Source of the DNA: Brevibacillus dissolubilis
GTDB taxonomy: Bacteria > Bacillota > Bacilli > Brevibacillales > Brevibacillaceae
Assembly: GCF_006170445.1 (NCBI RefSeq)
Contig: NZ_VCNA01000013.1
Coordinates: 87,964 to 151,963, forward strand
Length of the DNA stretch: 64,000 nt
Direction of reading: 5' to 3'
A program made the translations under genes and the position numbers. Each line of letters begins with the position of its first letter. Positions within the stretch are counted from its first letter, which is position 1. The notes beneath the pieces are model-generated. The model had not been told where the DNA came from and did no database searches. It worked only from the letters and a program-made list of their open reading frames with translations. Positions 29,803-38,341 of this stretch are shown one piece after another.

Positions 29803-30846
29803 ATGTCTATTATTCGTGCAGGTCTCGTCGGCTATGGCTTATCTGGCTCCGTCTTCCAAGCACCAGTCATGGAGGGAGCAGAAGGTCTTGTTTTACATAA
29901 AGTCGTCTCGTCCCGCCCAGAGGATGTACACGCCGATTATCCAGAGGTCACCGTCGTCTCAAGCTATGATGAACTGCTCTCTGACCCTGATATTGATCTG
30001 GTGATTATTACAACACCGAATACGACCCATTTCCCGTATGCCAAGCAAGCCTTGGAAGCCGGAAAACATGTTGTCGTCGAAAAGCCCTTCGTCAACCGTT
30101 CCGCTGATGCCCTTGAGCTGATCGAGCTTGCCCAGCAAAAGCAGCGTGTGCTCAGCGTCTACCACAACCGCCGCTGGGATAATGATTTTTTAACTGTAAA
30201 AGAATTGATCGAATCTGGTGAACTCGGTGAGATCAACACCTACGAGGCTCATTACGACCGTTTCCGCCCTGAGGTAAAAAACCGCTGGCGTGAACAGAAT
30301 ATCGAAGGCTCTGGCAGCTTGTATGACCTAGGCTCCCACTTGATCGATCAGGCGCTCCATCTGTTTGGCCTGCCTGAAGCGGTATACGGTGATTCCTTCG
30401 TACAGCGCGTCAACGGTCAGGCTCCCGATTATTTTCATCTGGTGCTCTACTATGGCAACAGACGGGTCATCCTGCATTGCGGCTCGATTGTCAAAGAAGC
30501 TGGCCCGCATTTCCAAGTGCACGGAAGCAAAGGCAGCTACATCAAGTACGGCATGGACTCCCAGGAAGATCAGCTCCGCCAAGGTAAAAAACCGGGTGCT
30601 GCCGGATGGGGCGAGGATTCCCCAGAGCGCTATGGTCAGCTGACACTTGATGTCGACGGAGAGACCATCACACGCACCGTAGAGACGCGCATCGGTGGCT
30701 ACGAGAAATACTATCAAGGAATCGTCGATGCGATCCTGCATGGCAAAGAAGTGCCTGTATCAGCAGTAGACGGGATGAACGTGATCAAGGTGATTGAACT
30801 GGCGATGGTCAGTGTTGCTGAAGGCCGTGTTGTTCCTTTCAAGTAA
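29803..30846 (+). CDS. Gfo/Idh/MocA family NAD(P)-dependent oxidoreductase
   Basis: A 347-residue oxidoreductase. The N-terminal Rossmann fold begins with RAGLVGYGLSGSVFQAPV, and the family motif EKPFVNR (catalytic lysine) lies near residue 92. The C-terminal alpha/beta domain contains the second hallmark GSGSLYDLGSHLIDQALHLFG, which includes the catalytic-site aspartate and histidine. It resembles the YvaA/IolW-like scyllo-inositol or sugar dehydrogenases, but substrate cannot be assigned. The ATG follows AAAAAAGGAGAG, 18 bases after the kinase stop, so it may be co-transcribed with the kinase. A terminator follows. Confidence 0.88.
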   Translation: MSIIRAGLVGYGLSGSVFQAPVMEGAEGLVLHKVVSSRPEDVHADYPEVTVVSSYDELLSDPDIDLVIITTPNTTHFPYAKQALEAGKHVVVEKPFVNRSADALELIELAQQKQRVLSVYHNRRWDNDFLTVKELIESGELGEINTYEAHYDRFRPEVKNRWREQNIEGSGSLYDLGSHLIDQALHLFGLPEAVYGDSFVQRVNGQAPDYFHLVLYYGNRRVILHCGSIVKEAGPHFQVHGSKGSYIKYGMDSQEDQLRQGKKPGAAGWGEDSPERYGQLTLDVDGETITRTVETRIGGYEKYYQGIVDAILHGKEVPVSAVDGMNVIKVIELAMVSVAEGRVVPFK

Positions 30847-30886
30847 CCGTTCCTCCTCGATGATATAGCCAGTGAAACGAAAAGAC

Positions 30887-30925
30887 GCCGCAAATTCCAC
30901 TAACCATGTGGACTTGCGGCTTTTT
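30887..30925 (+). terminator. terminator downstream of Gfo/Idh/MocA gene
   Basis: GCCGCAA (30887-30893) pairs with TTGCGGC (30914-30920), with inner CCAC/GTGG, followed by TTTTT. Confidence 0.88.
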
Positions 30926-31019
30926 AAGTTATTTACATTTTCACTTAACTCCATCATAAACAGATACGCGGTATTACCGTCTAATTGATGTAATGTTTTT
31001 TGATAAAGGAGTGTTTTGT

Positions 31020-31400
31020 TTGAAGTACTATTCCTTGGTTCTTATGCTCGTTACCACGGTATTAGCTTCCTGCGGTCAAGTACCTGCTGAGACCACTTCC
31101 TCAAAAGTGAACCTGCATAACAACGGCTCCTCTTATGAATTTATCACCGAGAATGTCCTTCCCCCAAGCATCAAGGAAAAGTATGACAACACGGAGGATA
31201 TTGCTTTTGTTCAGGAAGACCCAAATACCTTCTACATCCTGTCCAAACAACCCTGTGGCTACAGCTCAGTTACCATTGACTCAGCAGGAAAATGGCACAT
31301 CTGGGAGTCGGACCAGTCCGCTCATCATCTGATCAAGATCACCTGCAACGATTGCGGACTTACCGAAGACGATCTTTCATTTTACAGCTCCATCCAGTAA
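31020..31400 (+). CDS. small lipoprotein of unknown function
   Basis: A 126-residue predicted lipoprotein. The start is TTG at 31020, 9-10 bases after AAAGGAG; an in-frame ATG at 30993 precedes that ribosome site and is unlikely. The signal KYYSLVLMLVTTVLASC ends in the lipobox VLASC. The mature part has three further cysteines (CGY and CNDCG) that could form disulfides. No known family recognised. It stands alone between two terminators, downstream of the oxidoreductase and convergent with purD. Confidence 0.65.
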   Translation: MKYYSLVLMLVTTVLASCGQVPAETTSSKVNLHNNGSSYEFITENVLPPSIKEKYDNTEDIAFVQEDPNTFYILSKQPCGYSSVTIDSAGKWHIWESDQSAHHLIKITCNDCGLTEDDLSFYSSIQ

Positions 31401-31401
31401 C

Positions 31402-31435
31402 AAAAAAAGCAACCGAGTGATCGGCTGCTTTTTTT
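31402..31435. terminator. bidirectional terminator between the lipoprotein gene and purD
   Basis: A run of seven A, stem AGCAaCCGA / TCGGcTGCT around a 4-base loop, and a run of seven T (31402-31435). It works in both directions and ends the purHD unit on the minus strand. Confidence 0.88.
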
Positions 31436-31442
31436 ATGGGGT

Positions 31443-32714
31443 TTAGACATGCTTCAACGCTTTATCCCCGATATCTTTACGGTAATGCGCACCTTCAAAC
31501 GAGACCTTCTCCACGTTCTCATACGCTTTTTTCTGTGCTTCCACAAACGTAGTGCCAATCGCGGTCACACCGAGTACGCGTCCGCCGTTGGTTACAATTG
31601 CGTTGTCCTTTTGCTTCGTGCCTGCGTGGAAGACAACTGCATTCATCTCATCCACTTTGCCGAGGCCGAGGATTTCCGCCCCTTTTGGATAATCGCCCGG
31701 GTAGCCAGGTGCTGCCATGATGACGCAGACAGCACTGCCCTGCTTCCATTGGACATCGATGGAATCCAGCTCTCCATTGATTGTCGCCAGCACGATATCC
31801 AAGAGATCGGTCTCAAGCAGCGGCAGGACGACTTGTGTCTCAGGGTCACCGAAGCGGGCGTTGAATTCTACAACTTTTGGCCCTTCCGAAGTGATCATCA
31901 GACCAGTGTAGAGGATGCCTTTGAACGGGATGCCTTCCTGCACCATCGCTTTGGCCATTGGCTCTACGATCGTTTTCACAACTTGATCCACCAATTCAGC
32001 AGACATGTGAGGAACAGGTGCATAGGTACCCATCCCGCCTGTATTCGGGCCTTTGTCACCGTCGAAGACTGCTTTATGGTCTTGCGAGGTGATCATCGGC
32101 TTGACTGTCTCTCCGTCTACAAAAGCAAGCAGGGTCAATTCTTCACCGAACATGCACTCCTCCACAACCACGCGCGAACCCGCTTGGCCGAAGGCGTTCT
32201 CCTCCATGATCTGGTGCAGGGCCTGTTCTGCCTCTTCCAAGGTCTGTGCTACCACGACCCCTTTCCCTGCGGCCAGACCGTCTGCTTTGATCACGATCGG
32301 AGCACCCTGCTCACGTACATAGGCGAGTGCAGACGGATAGTCCATGAACGATTCATAGGCTGCTGTCGGGATGTTGTAATGTTTCATCAAGCTTTTGGCA
32401 AAAGACTTGCTGCCTTCGATTTTTGCCGCTTGTGAGGATGGACCAAAGATCGGCAGGTTGCGTGCCTCGAAGAAGTCCACGATACCTGCGAGCAGAGGGT
32501 CTTCCGGTCCGACGATAGTCACGTCGATCCCCTCTTCTTTGACGAACTGTGCGAGAGCGGCGAAGTCACTCACCGGGATCTCCACATTGGTTGCCAGCCC
32601 GGCAGTACCGCCGTTGCCCGGAGCGCAGTAGATTTTTTCGACCTTGGAGCTTTGCGCCAGCTTCCAGACAATCGTGTGTTCACGGCCACCGTTGCCGATT
32701 ACCAGTACGTTCAT
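31443..32714 (-). CDS. purD: phosphoribosylamine-glycine ligase PurD
   Basis: Step 2 of purine synthesis: joins glycine to 5-phosphoribosylamine with ATP, giving GAR. 423 residues with the GARS signature: MNVLVIGNGGREHTIVWKLA at the N-terminus, the ATP-grasp region with KADGLAAGKGVVVA, and FNARFGDPETQVVLPLL near residue 290. The start is ATG at 32714 behind GAGGAGGGG. It lies 17 bases after purH and ends at a bidirectional terminator, so purH-purD forms a two-gene unit here rather than the tail of one long pur operon. Confidence 0.97.
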   Translation of the reverse strand: MNVLVIGNGGREHTIVWKLAQSSKVEKIYCAPGNGGTAGLATNVEIPVSDFAALAQFVKEEGIDVTIVGPEDPLLAGIVDFFEARNLPIFGPSSQAAKIEGSKSFAKSLMKHYNIPTAAYESFMDYPSALAYVREQGAPIVIKADGLAAGKGVVVAQTLEEAEQALHQIMEENAFGQAGSRVVVEECMFGEELTLLAFVDGETVKPMITSQDHKAVFDGDKGPNTGGMGTYAPVPHMSAELVDQVVKTIVEPMAKAMVQEGIPFKGILYTGLMITSEGPKVVEFNARFGDPETQVVLPLLETDLLDIVLATINGELDSIDVQWKQGSAVCVIMAAPGYPGDYPKGAEILGLGKVDEMNAVVFHAGTKQKDNAIVTNGGRVLGVTAIGTTFVEAQKKAYENVEKVSFEGAHYRKDIGDKALKHV

Positions 32715-32731
32715 GTTAACGTCCCCTCCTC

Positions 32732-34282
32732 TTAGTGTTTAAAATGGCGCACGCCGGTAACTACCATCGCGATGCCATAACGGTTGCAAGCGTCAATCGA
32801 ATCTTGGTCACGCACAGAGCCACCCGGCTGGATGATGGCAGTGACACCCGCTTTTGCCGCTTCTTCTACCGTATCAGGCATTGGGAAGAAGGCGTCAGAG
32901 GACAGCACAGCACCTTTTGCATTTTCACCTGCTTGCTCGATTGCGATCTTGGCAGCGCCGACACGGTTCATCTGACCTGCCCCGACACCGACGGTCATAT
33001 CCTCTTTTACCAGTACGATTGCATTAGATTTTACGTGCTTAACGACTTTCCATGCCACCTTCAATTGGGCCAATTCTTCTGCGGTAGGTTGGCGCTCGGT
33101 AACGACGGTCAGTTCTTCATCACTCAGCTGCTTGGTGTCATAATCCTGCACCAGTGCACCACCGAGTACAGGAGCTACACGGAATGCCGTACGACCCGTT
33201 GTCTCTGCTGCCTGCAGATTGCCGAGGCGGAGCAGACGCAGGTTTTTCTTCTCTTGCAGAACAGCCAGTGCTTCTTGCGTAAAGTCAGGAGCGATAATGA
33301 TTTCGAGGAAGACTTCCTTCAACAGGAGCGCAGTCGCTTCGTCAATCACACGGTTCGCCGCGACGATTCCGCCGAAGATCGAGACTGGGTCTGCCGCGTA
33401 TGCTTTGCGGTAGGCTTGTTCAATCGTCTCGCCCACACCTACACCACATGGATTGGTATGCTTGACCGCGACAACAGCAGGCTCAACGAATTCACGGACA
33501 ATCGCCAGCGCTGCATCTGCATCATTAATATTATTATAAGAGAGCTCTTTTCCATGCAATTGTTCTGCACCCGCGATGGTATAGGCTGGAGCGAGTGGCT
33601 CACGGTAGAACGCAGCACGCTGGTGCGGGTTTTCACCGTAACGCAGGTCTTGGGCTTTTTCGTAGGTGACGGTGTAGCTCTCAGGCAAGAGTTCGCCCAC
33701 CTGCTCACTCATCCAGCGAGAGATCAGGGCATCGTAAGCCGCTGTGTGACGGAATACTTTGGCCGCGAGACGACGGCGGGTCTCCAGAGTGGTATCACCG
33801 TTGTCGCGTACTTCAGCCAGCACAGCATCATAATCACCGGCATCCACCACGACTGTGACGAATGCATGGTTTTTGGCAGCGGAACGGAGCATCGTCGGGC
33901 CGCCGATATCGATATTTTCAATCGCATCCTCATAGGTTACATCTGATTTGGCGATCGTTTCTTTGAATGGATACAGATTGACCACGACCAGATCAATGGT
34001 CTCGATCTTTTGTTCGGCCAGTGCTTTCATGTGCGCTTCATCATCACGCACGGCCAGCAGACCGCCATGAATATTTGGATGCAAGGTCTTGACTCGTCCA
34101 TCGAGAATCTCAGGGAATCCAGTCACATCGGAAATCCCAGTGACTTGTACACCTGCTTCTTGTAACAGTTTGGCTGTCCCGCCAGTAGAGATGACTTCTA
34201 CACCGAGAGAGACAAGATTCCGGGCAAATTCAACGACACCGGTTTTGTCTGATACACTGATGAGTGCTTTTTGAATGGACAC
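32732..34282 (-). CDS. purH: bifunctional AICAR transformylase / IMP cyclohydrolase PurH
   Basis: Performs the last two steps to IMP: formylation of AICAR and ring closure. The N-terminal MGS-like IMP cyclohydrolase domain (about 1-200) starts [17 protein letters not shown]; the C-terminal transformylase domain contains the KHTNPCGVG motif with the catalytic lysine-histidine pair. Start chosen is GTG at 34282, eight bases after AGGAGG, giving 516 residues; the open frame runs upstream to 34309 but without a ribosome site. A promoter with a PurBox-like core lies just upstream (34327-34371), so purHD is transcribed independently of purN. Confidence 0.96.
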   Translation of the reverse strand: MSIQKALISVSDKTGVVEFARNLVSLGVEVISTGGTAKLLQEAGVQVTGISDVTGFPEILDGRVKTLHPNIHGGLLAVRDDEAHMKALAEQKIETIDLVVVNLYPFKETIAKSDVTYEDAIENIDIGGPTMLRSAAKNHAFVTVVVDAGDYDAVLAEVRDNGDTTLETRRRLAAKVFRHTAAYDALISRWMSEQVGELLPESYTVTYEKAQDLRYGENPHQRAAFYREPLAPAYTIAGAEQLHGKELSYNNINDADAALAIVREFVEPAVVAVKHTNPCGVGVGETIEQAYRKAYAADPVSIFGGIVAANRVIDEATALLLKEVFLEIIIAPDFTQEALAVLQEKKNLRLLRLGNLQAAETTGRTAFRVAPVLGGALVQDYDTKQLSDEELTVVTERQPTAEELAQLKVAWKVVKHVKSNAIVLVKEDMTVGVGAGQMNRVGAAKIAIEQAGENAKGAVLSSDAFFPMPDTVEEAAKAGVTAIIQPGGSVRDQDSIDACNRYGIAMVVTGVRHFKH

Positions 34283-34326
34283 GTACAGAACCTCCTGACT
34301 ATTTTGCAAAAAAGGTTATCAAACAA

Positions 34327-34371
34327 CGAACATTCCCTTTAAATTAAAACATAAATGTACGTGTCTTTCAA
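34327..34371 (-). promoter_or_regulatory. purHD promoter with PurBox-like core
   Basis: On the minus strand: -35 TTGAAA (34366-34371), 17-base spacer, -10 TTTAAT (34343-34348), then AATGTTCG (34327-34334) eight bases further on. AATGTTCG is the reverse complement of CGAACATT, the core of the PurR PurBox AWWWCCGAACWWT. The purC promoter has exactly the same boxes and spacings, which strongly supports both. Confidence 0.75.
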
Positions 34372-34383
34372 GGAACAATCCAT

Positions 34384-34413
34384 AAAAAAAGCGGCCCCTC
34401 TGGCGCAGGCCGC
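34384..34413 (-). terminator. terminator of the spoVIF-like gene
   Basis: Stem GCGGCC (34391-34396) with GGCCGC (34408-34413) and seven T on the minus strand. It separates the spoVIF-like gene from the purHD promoter. Confidence 0.88.
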
Positions 34414-34427
34414 TCCTCCACTGTGAT

Positions 34428-34826
34428 TTATCTCTTTTTCTTTGATTCAGTTTTTGATTTCTTGCTCATCGCACGGGCGGCAGCCGGATTGAGATAGGGC
34501 TGGTTTTTGGATTTGCGTTTGGCGCCGGGTCGCTTTTTCGGCTTCTTTTTGACCGGTTGGGGTATGGTCTGCCTGGTCAGGTCTTGATGGATCTTGGATT
34601 GCAGGTGGTCGACGCTTCCATCGCTGAGCTTGGTCATGATTTTTTCTTTCGCACCGTCTGGCACATCCAGACCCATCTCGTACAGTTCACCCAGCACAGA
34701 GTCCAGATTCTGTCCGTTTAATTCAGGCAACTTCTGTGCCAGTCGGATAATATCGGCAAGGCTCCACTCGCGGCCTGTTTTTTTGCTTAATTTGTCCAAA
34801 AGACTGCTGATCATATCTTGGCCCAT
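34428..34826 (-). CDS. spoVIF: stage VI sporulation protein F-like protein with basic tail
   Basis: A 132-residue protein. The first ~75 residues (SSLLDKLSKKTGREWSLADI, then a helix with LAQKLPELNGQNLDSVLGEL and the KEKIMTKLSDG end) match the small SpoVIF family, needed for spore coat assembly and late sporulation in B. subtilis. The last ~45 residues are a Lys/Arg-rich extension (KKKPKKRPGAKRKSK) not found in the shortest members and reminiscent of spore coat basic tails. The ATG at 34826 follows AAGGGGGAA by nine bases. It sits between the peptide gene and purH, with its own terminator. Similarity was judged by eye; the family name is likely but not certain. Confidence 0.65.
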   Translation of the reverse strand: MGQDMISSLLDKLSKKTGREWSLADIIRLAQKLPELNGQNLDSVLGELYEMGLDVPDGAKEKIMTKLSDGSVDHLQSKIHQDLTRQTIPQPVKKKPKKRPGAKRKSKNQPYLNPAAARAMSKKSKTESKKKR

Positions 34827-34912
34827 GGGCGCGGTTCCCCCTTCCCTGTTGGCTCCACACCATCAGTGTATGGCTCATGCGGGCTATGCGTTCATCCCAT
34901 GCCTATGAATAT

Positions 34913-34939
34913 GAAAAAAGACCTCCTGTGGACAGGAAG
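34913..34939 (-). terminator. terminator of the 52-residue peptide gene
   Basis: Stem CTTCCTG / CAGGAGG (34922-34928 with 34933-34939), 4-base loop, then TCTTTTTT on the minus strand. It lies 34 bases after the peptide stop codon. Confidence 0.72.
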
Positions 34940-34972
34940 CCTTTGCTTTCGTATTTCGGTTCAAACTGGTTC

Positions 34973-35131
34973 TTACCAGCCCCAGTCTGGTGCTCCTGGA
35001 CCCACTGGATCTGTGGCAGTAGCGGTAGTATCTTCGCCAGCCGCTTCTACTTGTACGGGATGACCTGTTAGACTGAATAAAGCAGCGAATACGGTAAAGG
35101 TTATAACTGCTGATTTTATAACTTTTTTCAC
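34973..35131 (-). CDS. 52-residue secreted pre-peptide, candidate signalling peptide of the adjacent TPR regulator
   Basis: A short frame that a normal length cut-off would miss. The GTG start at 35131 lies nine bases after GGAG; an in-frame ATG five codons earlier is the alternative. The N-terminus KKVIKSAVITFTVFAALFSL is a textbook signal sequence with a likely cut near VEAA. The remaining ~21 residues end in DPVGPGAPDWGW. A promoter TTGACA-18-TACTAT lies upstream and a terminator downstream. It is transcribed divergently from a helix-turn-helix/TPR regulator, the layout seen for some RRNPP (Rap/NprR/PlcR/PrgX) regulators and their pro-peptides. The gene is very likely real; its signalling role is inferred. 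Confidence 0.72.
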   Translation of the reverse strand: MKKVIKSAVITFTVFAALFSLTGHPVQVEAAGEDTTATATDPVGPGAPDWGW

Positions 35132-35180
35132 GTTCAACAACTCCATCCCTTTTATTTTAATTAATTATCGCTTACACCTA

Positions 35181-35210
35181 ATAGTAATAGGAAGGAGAAT
35201 TATCTGTCAA
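35181..35210 (-). promoter_or_regulatory. promoter of the 52-residue peptide gene
   Basis: On the minus strand TTGACA (35205-35210), 18-base spacer, TACTAT (35181-35186). It lies about 50 bases upstream of the peptide start. The divergent regulator has a TATAAT box at 35308-35313, so both promoters share this ~200-base region. Confidence 0.65.
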
Positions 35211-35345
35211 TATGGATATTTGGAAGCTTTTTGTACATATCTGTCGTTTTTGATAAAAGATTTTTTTGTTTAAAAATAAAAATGTGTAAAAAAGATACTC
35301 TTAAATGTATAATAAAGGTAAAAGTGTATGAAGGGGATCTCCTAT

Positions 35346-36602
35346 ATGAACCAAGTTGGAAGAAAATTGCGTGAATTACGCAAAAAGATGCAACTGACGC
35401 AAGGCGATCTCGCTGAAGGGATCTGCAACCGAAGCTATATCAGCCAAATCGAAAAGGGAGATGTAATACCCTCCCCTGAAATCTTGGAACAGCTTGCTGT
35501 CCGGCTCGAGGCTCAATTATCTGACCTATGGGTCGATACAGAGCATCCGCAGCTCTCCAAGATGGAGATCGAGAACGCCATCCGCAATGTCATTAATAGT
35601 GTGGAAAGCCATGATTGGGAGCAAATCCGCAAATGGCTGACCAAACTTCAATCTATCCATCTTAATTCCGAAGGCAGAGCCGTCTATCTCTGGGCCAAGG
35701 GAATTATCTCCCAATATGATCAAGACTTCGAAGCATCTGAACGCTATTATCTGGAAAGCATTGAGGAAGCCCGCGAATTAGGCGATCCGCTTACACTGAT
35801 CCGCTCCCTCACTTCTCTCGGTGCGATGTACTCCAAGACGACCCATCCGCAGAAAGCGGTTTCTTATATTAATGAAGCACTCCGTCTCGCCAATGAGCAT
35901 GAGATCAGCGGACTCATCCGAATCTCCATCTATCACACGCTCGGCGTGATGCACGGGACACTTGGAGAATACAACAGTGCCATCGAGCAGCTGCAGCAGG
36001 CCGTCTCACTCAACCGCTCGTACCGTACTTTCTATAAAATTGAAGAAATATTCTTAAGTATTGCTGTATGTAAATATTATCTCAAAGAATATAGTGAAGC
36101 AGAGAGATATAATATGCTGGCACTCGACATCATCAAGCTGAATCCAAGCCCGGCGATTGAGGCTTCGATCCGTAACAACCTCGGCATGCTGTACCGTGAC
36201 ATCAGACGCTATGACCTGGCGATCCGCAGCCTGGAGCAATCGATCGACATCTCCATCGCATGTGACCGCCCGCACTCCACCTATAACGCGATGGTAGAGT
36301 TGGCTCTGACCTATCTGCGCACAGGCCGCCATCAGGAAGCCGCCCAGCTCTGTGTGGACGTCCTCGCCAAGAGCCAGTCCGAATATAACCGGGCAGAGGC
36401 ACATCTGGTCTTTGCCGAGGTGCTGCATGATACAGGGGATGGTGAACAAGCGCTGATGCATCTGGAACAAGCCCTTGATTATTTCACCCGCCACGGCAAA
36501 AAACCAAGCCTCACAGTTGCTTACCGCCTCTTAGCCAAGATCAATCTCAAATTTGGTCATATGCATAACAGCGGGTTTACCTATCAGGCCTTCCTGTCCT
36601 AG
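35346..36602 (+). CDS. helix-turn-helix / TPR transcriptional regulator of RRNPP type
   Basis: A 418-residue protein: an N-terminal Xre-type helix-turn-helix (about 1-62; VGRKLRELRKKMQLTQGDLA, then YISQIEKG) followed by a long all-helical region of tetratricopeptide repeats (about 100-410), with repeat-like segments such as ALRLANEHEISGLIRISIYH and NLGMLYRDIRRYDLAIRSLE. This is the architecture of peptide-sensing regulators NprR, PlcR and PrgX, which bind re-imported peptides in the TPR groove. The ATG at 35346 follows AAGGGGAT; six codons upstream are open but lack a ribosome site. It is divergent from a 52-residue secreted peptide gene and ends at its own terminator. Many such TPR regulators exist, so the peptide link is inferred. 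Confidence 0.85.
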   Translation: MNQVGRKLRELRKKMQLTQGDLAEGICNRSYISQIEKGDVIPSPEILEQLAVRLEAQLSDLWVDTEHPQLSKMEIENAIRNVINSVESHDWEQIRKWLTKLQSIHLNSEGRAVYLWAKGIISQYDQDFEASERYYLESIEEARELGDPLTLIRSLTSLGAMYSKTTHPQKAVSYINEALRLANEHEISGLIRISIYHTLGVMHGTLGEYNSAIEQLQQAVSLNRSYRTFYKIEEIFLSIAVCKYYLKEYSEAERYNMLALDIIKLNPSPAIEASIRNNLGMLYRDIRRYDLAIRSLEQSIDISIACDRPHSTYNAMVELALTYLRTGRHQEAAQLCVDVLAKSQSEYNRAEAHLVFAEVLHDTGDGEQALMHLEQALDYFTRHGKKPSLTVAYRLLAKINLKFGHMHNSGFTYQAFLS

Positions 36603-36618
36603 CAGGAGGGTCTTTTTT
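36588..36618 (+). terminator. terminator of the TPR regulator gene
   Basis: Stem CCTTCCTG (36589-36596) with CAGGAGGG (36603-36610, one G-T pair), loop containing the stop codon, followed by TCTTTTTT. Confidence 0.82.
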
Positions 36619-36645
36619 ACGTCTGTTTCTCCCCATTTTGCAACA

Positions 36646-36679
36646 AAGAAAAAACCTTGGCAGAAAAGCACCAAGGTTT
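36646..36679 (-). terminator. terminator after purN, ending the purCSQLFMN unit
   Basis: AAACCTTGG (36652-36660) pairs with CCAAGGTTT (36671-36679) around a 10-base loop, followed by TTTTTTC on the minus strand. Its presence directly at the purN stop shows that transcription does not normally continue into purH. Confidence 0.85.
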
Positions 36680-37280
36680 ACGTGATATGAACATGACGGC
36701 CTGTGATCGCCACTTGCCCGTTCGTGATCTGTTGGAGTGTACCGATCAACAGCTGATGCTCCACCGCGTGGATGCGGGCAGCCAGCGTCTCATGGTTGTC
36801 ATCCTGGGCAATCGCCACCGACTCCTGCGCGATGATCGGACCGGTATCGAGTCCGGCATCGACGAAGTGGACGGTGACACCTGTGACTTTTACCCCATAG
36901 GAGAGAGCCTGACCGATTGCATCCTTCCCTGGAAAAGCCGGGAGCAGAGATGGGTGCAGATTGATCATGCGTCCTTCAAAATGAGAGAGCAGCACTTCAC
37001 CGATGAGGCGCATATAGCCAGCCAGCACGATGAAGGAGACGCCCAGCTCCTCTAGCTTCTGGACGATTTCCGTCTCGAAAGCAGCTTTGTCCGGATATTG
37101 TTTCGGGTCAAAAGCAAAGGCTGGCACCCCCAACCGTGACGCCCGCTCCAGTACATACGCACCGGGCTTGTCACAGATGAGCATAGCGACCTCTGCCCCG
37201 GACAGCCGCCCTTCTTCGATTGCCTTCACGATCGCCTCGAAGTTAGAGCCGCTGCCGGAAGCAAATACGGCCAGCTTCAT
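36678..37280 (-). CDS. purN: phosphoribosylglycinamide formyltransferase PurN
   Basis: Step 3 of purine synthesis: transfers a formyl group from 10-formyl-THF to GAR. 200 residues with KLAVFASGSGSNFEAIVKAI at the N-terminus, the catalytic Asn-His pair in MINLHPSLLPAFPG and the aspartate in VHFVDAGLDTGPIIAQ. The ATG at 37280 overlaps the purM stop by one base (TAATG), so it is translationally coupled; two codons upstream are open but belong inside purM. A terminator begins at its stop, and the next pur gene lies 2.4 kb away behind unrelated genes. Confidence 0.96.
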   Translation of the reverse strand: MKLAVFASGSGSNFEAIVKAIEEGRLSGAEVAMLICDKPGAYVLERASRLGVPAFAFDPKQYPDKAAFETEIVQKLEELGVSFIVLAGYMRLIGEVLLSHFEGRMINLHPSLLPAFPGKDAIGQALSYGVKVTGVTVHFVDAGLDTGPIIAQESVAIAQDDNHETLAARIHAVEHQLLIGTLQQITNGQVAITGRHVHIT

Positions 37281-38320
37281 TACCAAGCCACCCCGCCGTA
37301 TACGACGCCTTGGTTACCGGAAGAGATGCGACCGATCAGATAAGCATCCTCTCCCATTTGCTCAAGCGCCTGCAGGACGTTGACTGCATCCTCATTTTTG
37401 ACGACCAGCACCATCCCGATCCCCATGTTGAAGGTACGGAACATGTCTGCACGGGAGACCTTGCCCAATTCTTCAATCATGCTAAAAATCGGTTGGATCG
37501 GCCAAGAGCCGTAATCGATTTCCGCTTGTGCGCCTTCTGGCAGAACACGCGGGATATTTTCGGTGAAGCCGCCGCCTGTGATATGTGCCATCGCTTTGAT
37601 CTCGAAGCTTTCGAGGAGCTTGAGGATCGGCTTCACATAGATTTTGGTTGGGGTCAACAGTTCTTCACCCAGTGTTTTGCCGAGCGCTTCTACGTGCTGA
37701 TCCAGTTTCATACCCGCGTCAGCGAGAAGCACCTTGCGCACGAGGGAAAAACCGTTACTGTGGACACCGCTGGAACGAATCCCGATGAGTACGTCGCCAG
37801 GTGTGACACTTTTGCCGTCGATGATTTTGTCCTGATCGACTGCCCCTACGGTAAAGCCTGCGATATCGTACTCATCCTCTTCATACATGCCAGGCATCTC
37901 TGCGGTTTCGCCGCCGATCAGAGAACAGCCGGATTGCTCACAGCCGTCTGCGATCCCTTTGACAATCGCTTCGATCTTTTCTGGGACGACCTTGCCACAT
38001 GCCAGATAGTCGAGGAAAAAGAGTGGTTCTGCCCCTTGGACGACCACATCGTTCACACACATCGCCACAGCGTCGATCCCGATGGTGTCATGCTTATCCA
38101 TCAGAAAAGCAAGCACAAGCTTGGTCCCTACGCCGTCTGTACCGGAGACGAGCACTGGGTTTTGATACTTGCCGGTATTTAATTTGAACAGGGCGCCAAA
38201 GCCGCCGAGATCTGTCATTACTTCGGGGCGGAAGGTTCTCTTCACATGTTTTTTCATACGTTCGACGGCTTCGTTGCCCGCTTGGATGTCAACGCCCGCC
38301 TGTTTATAAGCCTCGCTCAT
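37280..38320 (-). CDS. purM: phosphoribosylformylglycinamidine cyclo-ligase PurM
   Basis: Step 5: closes FGAM to AIR with ATP. A 346-residue AIR synthetase with the family segments [19 protein letters not shown] at the start, [25 protein letters not shown] and [16 protein letters not shown]. It belongs to the PurM/PurL/ThiL superfamily. It lies 21 bases after purF and overlaps purN by one base. Length and motifs are standard. Confidence 0.97.
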   Translation of the reverse strand: MSEAYKQAGVDIQAGNEAVERMKKHVKRTFRPEVMTDLGGFGALFKLNTGKYQNPVLVSGTDGVGTKLVLAFLMDKHDTIGIDAVAMCVNDVVVQGAEPLFFLDYLACGKVVPEKIEAIVKGIADGCEQSGCSLIGGETAEMPGMYEEDEYDIAGFTVGAVDQDKIIDGKSVTPGDVLIGIRSSGVHSNGFSLVRKVLLADAGMKLDQHVEALGKTLGEELLTPTKIYVKPILKLLESFEIKAMAHITGGGFTENIPRVLPEGAQAEIDYGSWPIQPIFSMIEELGKVSRADMFRTFNMGIGMVLVVKNEDAVNVLQALEQMGEDAYLIGRISSGNQGVVYGGVAW

Positions 38321-38341
38321 GATTAGGTTTCTCCCCCTCGA

